Assembly (NCBI RefSeq): GCF_025370935.1
Contig: NC_133472.1
Coordinates: 38,103,841 to 38,167,840 of the forward strand
DNA: 64,000 bases
Reading direction: 5' to 3'
Source: Choristoneura fumiferana
Taxonomy: Eukaryota; Arthropoda; Insecta; Lepidoptera; Tortricidae
Both the position numbers and the translations under genes were made by a program. Positions 32,666 to 45,500 of the stretch are shown here, piece after piece. The notes below the pieces were generated by a model. That model ran no database searches, had not been told where the DNA came from, and saw nothing but the letters and a program-made list of their open reading frames with translations. Position 1 is the stretch's first letter. Each line of letters begins with the position of its first letter.

Positions 32666-33505
32666 GGCTATTGTGGTCTTGCCAAACCAAAACATGTTTT
32701 TTTTATATATACTATCAAATTATGTGCTCGTAGAACAGTTTAAACGGTCCGCACGCAGCGACGGCTAGCGCGTACACTGAGGCAACTGCCAGTTACACTC
32801 GACTTCCCCGGCCCCGCGACAATATCGGTGCCGCGTATAGTGGTGCATGTCGGTTGCCTCAGTATACGTTGTACCGATTAGCAAAACGGTGTTAGATGCA
32901 TTCATATACGTCACTTTATTTCCAAAACTAATAGGAATATCCGTCCAAATTTTTTGTGGTAGGTAAATAAGGAAATATAATCACAAAAATGCAAAAAACT
33001 AAAAATCAGAAATTTGTCACTTGTACCAGTATACGTAGGAGGTATCGTTATCAACTATTCATGAGACAGAATAACTAAATATCGCTGTTTATTTCTTCGA
33101 CGTATTATTATAGTTAGGTTAGAACTGCGAAACCAACAAAAATAAATCGCTACAAAAATAAATAAATAAATTTAATTCAAAAAAGTATGAAATAATAAAA
33201 TATGAAATGAAGTTCTGCCAAAAAAATTGTCTATTAAATAATATTTCTAGTAATTAAAAATCGGTGATTTAAAAATTTTATTGGTGATTTCGAGGTAATG
33301 AATATTGGATGAAACGAAAAAGTAGGAAACGTTGACTTTTAACTTATATTCGAAAACTTTTAAAACTGCGCGGGTAACCACAAAGTGCGTTCATTGCCGT
33401 TTATGCACTTACACCACCTTGCATATTCACGCTGAACTTCAGTAAGCTCATTGGCTAGCGGAAGTTTTAACTAGAGGGTGTGATGCTTGTTGCCAGGGGG
33501 ACGGG

Positions 33506-33580
33506 ATGGCCATCATCGAGTCCTGCTGCTGCTGGAGAAGCTTGCGGCGTGGCTGCTATGCTTCGGCTTTCTATACTATA
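33506..33580 (+). CDS. Exon 1: start codon and Cys-rich N-terminus
   Basis: ATG at 33506 opens 25 codons encoding MAIIESCCCWRSLRRG and the start of the first membrane span. The donor GTAAGT begins at 33581, and the exon ends in phase 0. This ATG was chosen because the following residues have the compact CCCW/basic pattern typical of the N-terminus of such proteins. A possible acceptor (ttgttgccag) ends at 33496, so an upstream non-coding exon may exist. A MITE begins 33 bp beyond the donor. Confidence 0.78.
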
Positions 33581-36500
33581 GTAAGTACTACGTAGTCTAT
33601 TACGCTAGGATTAGGTACATCAGCCAAATAAGTGGTCTATCAATTTTTAAACAAGTCCCTATCAAATAAATATGTCGCTAAAGTCGAACTTTCAAGTTAA
33701 CAGAAACGTCTATTGGCGTTATTGTTTTATGACATGCAAACGATTATCAATTTTAGGGTGGTAGACCACATATTTGGCTGATGGTACGTATCGCGCGTCA
33801 AAGGAGGGTTGGCTCAGCGCGCGGTACAAGATTCTATAAAAGTATTCTTAATGTAAAAAAGTCCTTGCAGAATACCTATGTACTGCGCTATTTTTCACCT
33901 TTTTACTATGCAACTTGTATTATGCAATATTACATTCAATACTAAATTATTTTACGAGTACATGTCACTTTTTTATAGTACCAGCGCTTTCGGAAGGACC
34001 ATTGCTAATAATGCGCCACAAGAAACTACGTATCTACACGATCATGCGCTGGCCACCGTGCCTAGACGCGCGTCGCGCAGTGTTCAGCAGGGCTACTACG
34101 AAACTCGAAACTCGAAGGTCGTGTCATGCGGTCTCTCTGACACTTATACAATTTAATACGAGAGCGAGAGGGACGGCACGATACGAACTTCGAGTTTCGT
34201 AGTAGCCCTGCAGAGGGCCTACGAGTACTCCGAAATTCGAAAATCGAAGTTCATAATAGTCCCGTCCTTCTCGCTTTTGTATTAATAGTATAAGTGTAAG
34301 AGGGCGGAACGACACGAACTTCGATTTTCGAATTTCTCTCTCAGCTCGCGTCTCAGCTTTGCTGAAGAAGAAAGAAAGAAAGGTTTATTTTGGCTCCATA
34401 AGTACCACCTAAAACTAAGACTAAAACTATGTTAAAACGCCCCAGCGCTAATGTTCAGCCACCACCGCCAGTGACCCTCGGACTGCTATAAGCTATAAAG
34501 ATATACTAGATAATTTATCTTGTATTGTTCACAGGTTTATTTTTCGCTCACTATCGTGACCTTGGGACACTTCGTGGACGTAGAACACAGGTACCTGAGC
34601 GGAGAAATGGAAGACCCGGTGTCCGAGAGCTTTCTGGAACCAGAAAAAATAACACCGAGTGAGTACGATTTGCACATTTGTACGAATGACGAAATGTTTC
34701 CGGAGCCAAATTGGCAAAAACGGAACCCTCATAGTTTCGCCATGTCTGTCTGTCTGTCTGTCCGTCCGCGGCTTTGCTCAGGGACTATCAATGCTAAAAA
34801 GCTGTATTTTTGCACGAATATGTATGTAAACTATGCCGACAAAATGGTACAATAAAATAAAAAAAAACGTTTACGTGTAACGTTAGTGTACTTCCCATAG
34901 ACGTAAAGTGGGGGTGGTTTTTTTTTTCTCATCCAACCTTGTAGTGTGGGATATCGTTGGATAGGTATTTTAAAATCATTACGGGGTTGCTAAAACGGTT
35001 TTTCGAATCAGTGATTTATTTGCAAAATATTCAACTTAAAAATGCAAATTTTCATAAAAATCGAGCGTCCCTCTAAAATCTAAACCAGTGGGCGGAAAAA
35101 TTTGAAAAAAATCAGAATGGTAGTAAGTATATCAAACTTTCAAGAAAAACTATAACGGCTAAGTTTTCTTGAGAATTATTAGTAGTTTAAGAGTAAATAG
35201 CAGTCTAAGGTAAAAAAAAACCTAAACTTGGAAGATTCCGTATAAAATACGAAATCCTTAAAAAAATATTACTTATTTTTTTCGTAATGGCTACGGAACC
35301 CTATCTTGGGCGTGTCCGACACGCTCTTGGCCGGTTTTTCTAGACCACAAATCTGTGGCGCCTTTTTGAAAGATAACCGTACTTAATTATTTTATTATCA
35401 TTAACAAATATTATATTTTACCATTGTTCAGTGTAAGGCGCAGTTCACTACATTTTGAAATCTGATTACAGATTACGATTACATGTAGATAGTTAACTGT
35501 AGTTACCACCACCCAACCACTTGTAAGTGGTTAAGTAACCTTAACTATAGGTACAAGTAGTTAAGTAAGGTTACATGTAACCTAACTATATTAATAAGGT
35601 TTAATAAGTTTCGCGTCTGTGCTGTAAACTATTGAGGAGTTTCCCCCTGCGGAGACGATCCTGGCTGAACCACCAGGCTGTCAATACTACATTTACAGTC
35701 ACCAGATTTACATAAATGTGCCAAATTTCAAGACCACTGAAAGTGAGTCAAATGTAACTTGCAAGATACACACATACATTGCAAATAAAAGCTTGTAAAC
35801 AATACCTCTCCTTGCAGTCGGGTAAAAAAGTGACACGGTTGGTTTTCATATAGATTGAGGAACTTAAGTTATAAGTTATCTGTGGTCTTTTCATTTGATA
35901 TAAGCTTTTTGTAGGTACTAAGCTAAGTATGTAGTTAGCAGTGGCGAAGCGTCCATAGAACCCTATTCCCACCGGCTTGCCCAATATTTACAAAATAGAA
36001 CAACAAGACATAAGCACAAATTTATGAAAGATGTAAGCGATCTTTGCTTCAGCTTTACCACACAAATATTTGACGCCACGCCACTGGTAGTTAGCAAAAT
36101 GTAATCAATTAAGTAACCGTGATTGCAACTACAATTTGTAGTTAGTACCTAACCGAAATTTTTAACTACATTTTATGGTTACTTTTTATAATCTGTTGCT
36201 GAGATTACTAACTACAAAATGTAACCGCAATCAGTAATCTGTAGTTAGGTTACATATTGCCCAATACTGCCACTGTTCTCTATAAATCTAGTTTACAATT
36301 ATAATCCGTCCAGCATAAATCCACTGTACCTTTTGAAAGTTCAAAATTAATTAGTCATTCAGAATTAATCAACCGTTTTATCAAAAATTTTCACTCGACA
36401 AATGATGAGTATTTTGATGATCAATATTCAGCATTTGTGCAATTAACAGAAAATATATACGATTTATCATTCATAAAAAAAAAATTAAACTCTTTGTCGG

Positions 36501-39500
36501 TTCCCAGCTGATTGCTCTACTACTCATCCACTCAAAGGTTTACTGGTAGAGATCCCTTAACGGGATAAGTCCGCCTTTGTACAAGGATCTGAAAGTTTGT
36601 CAATTGTATTTTGTTTCTTTTCTTTTATACAAACAATAAAGAGTTTTCATATCTACATAGATACAATAAATTAAATTACTTGTGAATGAGCCTTTGGCCA
36701 GCCAAGTGTATCATGATATTTTCAGCAACTCTTTGCCACGCTTGTAAAATGAAAGGCAATTATCCCGCCTTCCTTCAAAAGCCACGACATTTTAACTTCG
36801 GATAACCGGTTTAATTTTCATCAACCCCTTATTAACAGGGGACAAACTTAAATTCATTCTTTGAACTGAAATTAAGTAAATCGTAAAACTCTGTGGTAAA
36901 GTGTTGTGTAAATCATAGTCGAATAAAATCGACTTTTATGGACCGTGAAATAGAGTGTACGTCAAAGAAAGGGTGGGACCTGACATGTTGACAACCCAAC
37001 CAGTTGTCAAAGAAAACAGCGAAATTGATTATGAAAAGGTTTCACCCTGGTGCCTACGTGATTCAGTTTCTCGACTGAACACTACTCTTAAAATAAAATG
37101 TAAAAACATCCCGTGAAAAACAGAAAGTGGTAAAAACTTCACATCTACAATTTATATTCTATATTATATAAAACTGGAAAAATATAACGAGTTTGAACCA
37201 CCAATATCTGTTGAAAAATAAAGAAGATATCTACGAGCGGATGTAGTATCTAAATAGAAAGATGAAATTTTGTATCTGTGTCATAGTTCGTTTCGGATCT
37301 CTCTGTCTAAAAATAACAATTAAAAAATCCATCTTTGTATTTTTTAAACACAAAAATTCTTCCGCCACAATTTGTCAAACAATGCTCATATATATTTTTT
37401 TGTCGTATAACTTATGGAAATAAAACAAAAAACTTTTTGGATTGTAAACGTAAAGATATCATATTATTATTCTCCATCAATAGATTGCCATCTTTTCTAA
37501 TTGATATGTAGCGTGTATTTTTGATACTACCTCAAACTGTAGGTAACCAGACGAAGATTTAAGTGCTGTAAACCGATATCAAAACAAATTGTTAATTTAA
37601 AATTAACTACCAGAGCGTAATTAATTTTGAAATATTTTCGAGCAGCAATGTAATGCGTACAATAATTTGATACGACAGAAACGTTCTGTGACAGCTGTCA
37701 CGTCAACAAGTGCAACTTTTTGTATAAAAACAAAGTAGTAGCGCGTAGTGATACATTGCGTGCTAATTTATTTTATAAGAAAAATAACAACAATTTTTTT
37801 ACTAAAACATAATAAAATGTGATTATTAGGGCCTTCATTAACTACCCTTAAATTTTTAGGTAGTACATATCAAAAATACACGCTGTATAGTGCTCTAGAC
37901 CAAGATGAGTGTTACATATATCTAACTATTGTAATTTGGAAAGCTATTTAGTACACCTAAGTTCTTTAGATATTCATTGAATAATTATTTATACCTTATA
38001 TAAGCTAAACTTACAATTAGTTTGTTCTTTATAAATTACCCTAGAACTCCCGAGAATATAAAACTTTACACCACCTTTCAAATAAACCTCTGCTTGGTTT
38101 TTAATTAACCAAATCCACCAAAAATCACATCATTGAAAGTCAATCTTGTCTGGAGCCAAAACCCACTCTTAACGTCTCAAAAAATACGAGAAGGTACGAA
38201 ACTAAAAGCATGAACAAAAGTCGTGTCTCATTTGTTTATTTGTTCCAATTCGTCCTAATGTAATGTTCTTGGTCCCGTAGGGAACCAGACGTAAGGACAT
38301 GTCATACAATATGCATGTCGCGAAATGTTGAATTTCCATGTATCGTAACCGCTGGCGCACGTTTTCAAATCAAATAAATAATAGTACCGACGTGACACGT
38401 GATTAGATGGGACGTGTGGCGCAACAGTTTCCTCAAATTCCTTGAATTTTGATACATTAAGCCACACCATATTTTATTCGAACTACATTTTTGTACTAAA
38501 TTCCAAGTCGATGCCATTAACCGTGGACGAGTTCTGTCCGGCGTAGACGATCCTGACTGCACCACCAGGATGTCACTACCAGATTTACATAAGTATGCTA
38601 AAATTCAAGTCAATCCGACCACTGGAAGTGATCAAATTTAATTTGCAAGTTTTGACCCGTACATAGGTACATTTGCAAGTTAAATAAAAGCTTGTAAAAT
38701 GATTAACATTGAAGGAAACCTCATCATAGACACATAGTTTGCGGCACTTTCTCTCTATAGCACATAGAAGGGGAAAACCGGTATTGGACAGGTACCTATT
38801 TTAGGCCTAATTAAGCCTCACGGCAATCCGAAATTGTTCTATCTCATGTAACGACAACCCGCGGCGACTATCTTAAGCTGTCGCAGCCGCTCGAGAAGTT
38901 TCCAGGAAGGTTAAACTATCACAGACGTGACAGTTCATTGATCCAACTCAGCCTCTCATCTCGTATAGTCAGCGGCACAAATGGTGTTGGTGTACACATG
39001 ACTCTACTGCCAAAGTAATAGAGGGTAGGTTAAGGCGTCACAACCGCTCATCCACTTGTGCTGCTGATTGTACACTTGTACAGGGTTAGGACCCAGTAGT
39101 GATGTTACGTAGGTATGGTTTTTTCGTAAAGTTGGTATTTAAAGTTCAGATTTTGACACAAACTTATATAGATATAGATAGAAACCATAAAAAGTACCTT
39201 ATCAGGCACTGTTGGTCCTCTCTCCATTTAAGTTTAGTTTAGGTATAAACCTAGACATTTAAGATTATTGTGTCACTTACAATGCTATTCGTAATAAGCA
39301 TGAAAACAATATAACAACCGCGCGTGTCAATGAGCAAAACCTCGAGCCAAGAGAGATACGACATATCCTCCAAGCTATACCACCGGAACCCCTGACGTTC
39401 TTCTTCGTATCTTGCCGTCCCGTTGACGTTTATATTATTTAATACGAGAGTGAGAGGGTCGGTACGATACGAACTTCGATTTTCGAATTTCGTAGCAGCC

Positions 39501-42500
39501 CCCCTGCACACGGATTCTCTAAAAAATACTCAAAGTAATACGAGTACCTACCAAAGACATGTCTACTCACTTATCTAAAAATCCGTAAACAAATCTAGCA
39601 CCCTGCGACCAGAGCTCACTGTCGTTCATATCGAATATTTTGGCATACGTACAAACATGAACGGAACCGTTGATGCTCGAGTCTGACTCGCACTTTGACG
39701 GTTTATTTACGAGCACATGACGTGCGTTTTGATTTATCACGTACCTAAGTTGACTATGTAAGGCACTTGTCCCACCGGAGTCGATGAACGAGAAGCGAGT
39801 AGAGCTAGAAACTAAAACCGGCCAAGAGCGTGTCGGACACGCCCAAGATAGGGTTCCGTAGCTATTACGAAAAAATTAAGTAATATTTTTCTAAGGATTT
39901 CGTATTTTATACGGAATCTTCCAAGTTTAGGTATATTTTATACCTTAGGCTGCTATTTACTCATAAACTACTAATAATTCTCAAGCAAACTTGGCCGCTA
40001 TAGTTTTCCTTGAAAGTTTGATATACTTACTACCATCCTGAATTTTTTCAAATTTTTCCACCCACCGGTTTAGATTTTAGAGGGGGGGGGACGCTCGATT
40101 TTAATGAAAATTTGCACTTTAAAGTTGAATATTTCGCAAACACATCACTGAATCGAAAAATCTTAAAAGACCTATCCAACGATACCCCACACTATAGGGT
40201 TGGATGAGAAAAAAAATCACCCCCACTTTACGTCTATGGGAGGTACCATATTTTTTTTTTTAATTTTTAGCTGTACCATTTTGTCGGCATAGTTTACTTA
40301 TTTATCCGTGCAAAATTACAGCTTTCTAGCATTGATAGTCTCTGAGCAAAGCCGCGGACGGACAGACAGACATGGCGAAACTATAAGGGTTCCGTTTTTG
40401 CCATTTTGGCTCCGGAACCCTGAAAACGAGTTGGCGAGAAACGAGTGTGTAGTTCCTATAGTTTTGTCGCTGGGCTATATCTATATAAGCGAGGGGGACC
40501 AGCGCGACGGGCCATCATTCGCACTGTACCTAGAGTAAAATGACAGCTGTTTGTATTCTCGGCGAGTGTTCTGACCAACAAGCGAGCATCGCTGAGCGAG
40601 TATTGTTGAGTGAGTAATCTTTAATAGCTCCTGTAGCTGCGACAAATTAGTGAAGAGATAGTTCTCGCCGGCAGTGTGAACAAGCGCTCAATTATTATTA
40701 ATTGCGGCTCTTTTACTGACCTATATATTTTGTGTGTTTCTTGGGCGAGAAAATCGCTTCCTCGCTGTAGGTAAGACAAATGCTTAAAGCTATAAAAGAA
40801 ATGTGATGATTATAAACTGGAAGGAACGGGTATTTGGGTTCGTTTATAGACTTAGATCTGTGGGCAGCCCTTGTCATAGGGTAGCAGGGCTCAGGCGAGG
40901 GCTCGTGACCTGGAAAAACTACGGGATAGCCGATTAGCTACTGAATTGGTTCATTATAATCTACATAATTGTTACCTATTTTACCTGACGCTACGGTATT
41001 TAAGTACGACGGGTTCCGTTTTTTACCTGTAATAAGTTTTTCACTTCACATAAACTTCGTATTTATGCTGGATCTAGACGGCATAAAATGGCTTTTTATG
41101 CTCTAGTCTAGTGCATAAAGTGAAATATAAGACCAAGGCTATACCTCAGGCACCAACAGCCACAAAAAAAAGTTAAAATACAAATGAGTAAATTAAATTT
41201 TTATTTTTTAAATATTTGAGCCATAATCAAGAACCAAATACAAAACTTAAAAAATTATTTAGGTATCACTATCACCATCACGGACATTGACGAAGAATGG
41301 TTCTAGGTTCTAGTTCCTTTTCTGTTACTTATTTTGACATTTTTTTGTAAGCATTTTCAATCACATATTTGTGGGACCGTGAAGGTACAATTCAATTTTG
41401 ATTTATGTTACTGCTTGCTTGACTGATTTTAGGGTTGCCAGAACAAGGTTAGCTTTACATAGCTAACAGAGTATCAAGACTCACAGGTCCTACTCTGCCT
41501 AGGTACCTAGTAAATACAGTGACATCGGAGACGTAATCAGAAACTACTTTTTTAGGCTCGTTAATTGCAGTCCTTACACGAAACAAAAACAGTTTATTTT
41601 TGTTAATTTTCATTTTTACCATGATTTACTGCATTGGTAATTTAATTAAGGGCAAGTTAACAAAAAATAAACGGTTTTTGTTTCGTGTAAGAACTAGTAC
41701 ATGTAAATAGCTATCAATTAACGAGCCTAAAAAAGTAGTTTCTGATTACGTCTCCGATGTCACCCTGTATACATTTGTTCCTCCTATTGCTGTAAAGTTT
41801 TTTTTTTCGCAATCGAAGTGAAAAGCAGTGTACTCGTTGGTATTAGTTGTTCATAAAGCTCATTTTGTCCTCGACTTAACTACGAGTATCAACCCTGTGG
41901 AGACAAATGTCACGGGTAAAATGGCATGTTTTATGCACTTATTGTGCAATCTTCTACTTTGTTAAAACATTTTATTTTTAATACTCTTACAAGCTTTTTT
42001 GTACTTTATACGTATTATTTGATTTGATTTACATATCCTTATCAAATTTCAAAACTAATGATTTGTAGATAATTTACTCACGTTCTTAGATACGACATGC
42101 CAAGTTGAATAAGTCGTTGTAAATATAGATTACAGCACAGAATAGGGCGAAAAACGACAATTTACGAATTTAGATATCAGGTTAAGTTAAACAAACGCTT
42201 GTGAAAACAGATTATTTATTAGAAGAGTTCCCATTATTTATTTTTCTTGGAATTCTAGCATGTCATAAAGTTTGTTATTAAATAATAAAGTTGAGCAGAG
42301 ACGGAAAATAAAATGGATACTTATCCCACTAAAGCCACAACCGCTCGTATCACAAATGCTAGTTCGTCTGGGCCTGGCTGTTTGTGTTGTGTTGTACTGA
42401 CGTATAAAACATTTATTTTTACATACGAGGTAGAATGGTGAACGGATAGCAAGTGTATATTTATGGGAATATCGAACTGGTATTCTTGGAGGGAATACTT

Positions 42501-45500
42501 TAAGTGCACTTTATAAGCTACCTAAATATATTTTCGTTTAAGACGGAAAGACGCAGGCGGCAAGGTTTAAGTTTAAGATTTCTATGTGCCTGGCATCTAC
42601 CTGCAGTGCAAAGGCTATTATTATGTATGACGATAATTCTAAAATCGTTCCAATTTCAAAATTTAGTTAGGTATACGTTACATTGTATCCTTACGACGCT
42701 CTCATAGCCGATTTTCGGAAATAAGTAATGAAAACCATATCGAAAATACAAACTGAGACATGGATGCACAGAAAAACCAGAAAAAGAGACCAGCGCTGGG
42801 AATCGAACCCAGGTCATCAGCATTCCGTGCTGCGTGCCATACCCCTACACCACCACTGGACGTACAGGCACGAATATCTCAGGCTGTGTCTCAGGTTGCT
42901 TTTTTCTATTACGCTACTTAAACTTGGTCTCTTTTTCTGGTTTTTCAGTGCATCCATGTCTCAGTTTGTATTTTCGATATGGTTTTACGGGATGACCGTA
43001 AAAGTAAAAAATTTGGAGTTGAAATAAAAAATACAAAAAGACTCCCAATAACCAATCATAATGAATGAAAATGTCATTGGTAAAATCTACAGCTCAATTT
43101 TTTTTAATCCTACCAAGGACTATAGTCCTTGATCGTATCCACCCATTTCAAAGGAATATCTTTAGAAAGGTGTTTTTGAGTGATGCCATTTTGTACTTAG
43201 CTTACTTTACTCGTACGTAGGACTAGTTGGCGCTAATATGTGATGTCAGTTTGACAACTTTGATATAATTTGTTTCATGTTTGTTATTGATTTAATAATT
43301 AAATGGGTCAATCGCCAGGATGACTGTAACGTCAAACGGACCTCTCGACTCTAACGCCATCTAGCGGTAGGTATTTCACCTGTCAAGAAACCAGATATTA
43401 AGATCAGAAGTTATTTTACGGAGGTCCATACATGAACTATTTTACTTATTTAACTTAAAAATTCAAAGTACATTGTCTCAAAAGTGGCTCAACTGATTTT
43501 AATGAAAATTAGCTAAGAACCATCTCGGTTAAACCAGGTTTCGATTAAAAAAAATTGCATTGAAATCGATCCATCCGTTTGAGGGCTGCAGTGCCACAGG
43601 CAGACATAAAGACAGATTGAAATTGGCGTCAAACGAAACCCACACCTCTCTTTTTGCATCGGGGGTAAAAAAATGGCTGCTTATAAAAATAACACTATCA
43701 TTGGAACACAAAGGCCAGTCGGGTTTCCATAGTAAGTCGAATGGGCTCGGGTTTCTTTGTGAGTAACTCTTATAGTGAAGAACATTTATGCTGAGTATGA
43801 TCATCCTACTTGTGACATTTCTTGACTGATGATTTTATTAAAGATTTTTAAGTATTGTTTTTCGACGTGTATTCAAGCGATTCAAGCAAACCCGACTATG
43901 GCCTTTTTTCTTGTTAATTTTAATTTGTTATAAAAGTTGTATTGTTTCAGTCACAGTGTCTCTGAACATCACGCTGCTGGCATGCAGTTCTATGGGTCTC
44001 GTCTCATGCGGTATGCTCATTCTAGGCGTTTATAAGGTTAGTACTCCAATATTATGGCCACTGTGGCTTATAGATTATTCGAAGTTCCTTTGGCAGTACA
44101 AAAAAAGAGAATTATTGGTATGAAAAGAAAGGAACTACTGCGAATAATCTCGGCTTATAGCGTCGTAGTGGCGTAATGACCTATAGCCCATCAAGCAGAC
44201 GGTCACGGGTTTGTGCCCAGGCTTTTTAATTTGATGAATTCAGCTTTTCCGTGAAGGAGAACAACATCGTAAGCAAACCTATGTAGGAATAGTCGAAGAA
44301 ACTGAATCACGTACCTACCAGGGTGGAACCCTTGTGACTAATGTCATGTACCTCTATATTCCATACATTATAGCCAAAGAAATCATAGCGAAATTCATTA
44401 TCAAAAGGTTCCAACCTGCTACGTGTTAGGTTACCGCGACTGTACTGTACGCCTGTGAAATAGTTCAATGATGTAGACATGACATCTAAGTCGAAGTCCT
44501 GTCTCATCAAAATTCCTGGGCACACGTGAGAACCACAAGGTCATCCCATTTTGAATGGAGGCCTGAGACCAGCAGTCGGACGTATAGCGTATACAGGATA
44601 GAGAGAGCGTGCTTAATCCTACAAGGAACCCGTATAATTTCGCAATGTCCGACCGTTCGTCCATAGCTTAGCTTAGAGACTGTATTGTTAGTGGTAGGAA
44701 GGTGTAATACATATGTTTTGTCGTCGCCTGATCGTAAATTCCGCCAAATCAATAAATAAATAAGCATTTCATGTAACGCCGCCATTTCATTATTTAGCCA
44801 GCAAACACCGCCATATCGTTTAAAAATCATCGTTCTACGATTGGCCTAGTCTTTTCTAACCATATCGATTAAGTAGAACAAAAGCTTTAGTATAAACCCA
44901 AAGAATATAATCCCGCAGGTTAATATGCTTACATTTGATCGAACAATAGCGTAGATCAATAACTTAGTTTGGTCCTGGCGCTTCGCCGATTATACCGCGG
45001 TACATTTATGATATAACTTATAACTTAACGAGAAAATATCATATCAAAATATAATATTAAATAATTGCCCCATCTTCAGAACATTTCGCGCGGCCGACAC
45101 ACATTCGGCCGGTTTTTAGGGTTCCGTAGCCAAATGGCAAAAACAGAACCCTTATGGATTCATCATGTCTGTCTGTCTGTCCGTCCGTATGTCACAGCCA
45201 TTTTTTTCCGAAACTATAAGAACTATACTGTTGAAACTTGGTAAGTAGATATATTCTGTGAACCGCATTAAGATTTTCACACAAAAATAGAAAAAAAACA
45301 ATACATTTTTGGGGTTCCCCATACCTAGAACTGAAACTCAACATTTTTTTTTTCATCGAACCCATGCGTGTGGGGTATCTATGGATAGGTCTTCAAAAAT
45401 GATATTGAGGTTTCTAATATCCTATTTTTTTAAGCTGAATAGTTTGCGCGAGAGACACTTCCAAAGTGGTAAAATGTGTGCCCCCTCCCCCCCTGTAACT

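Larger units (their letters stand above)
30737..33047. mobile_element. 2.3-kb terminal-inverted-repeat element
   Basis: CGACACCTCCTACGTATACT then GGTACAAGTG at 30737-30766 is repeated inverted at 33018-33047 with one mismatch. TTAT lies at both flanks. Partial copies of the end word (CCAGTATACGGCG, CAGTATACGTTGTACC) occur inside. No transposase frame is recognisable. The interior is broken by other repeats: 31455-31700, 31735-32180, 32197-32400 and 32530-32665. It ends 459 bp upstream of exon 1 of the host gene. Confidence 0.68.

Noticed and set aside
33436..33446. TTCAGT initiator as the transcription start of the host gene
   Set aside because: The word matches an arthropod initiator, but no matching downstream promoter element was found at the expected distance.
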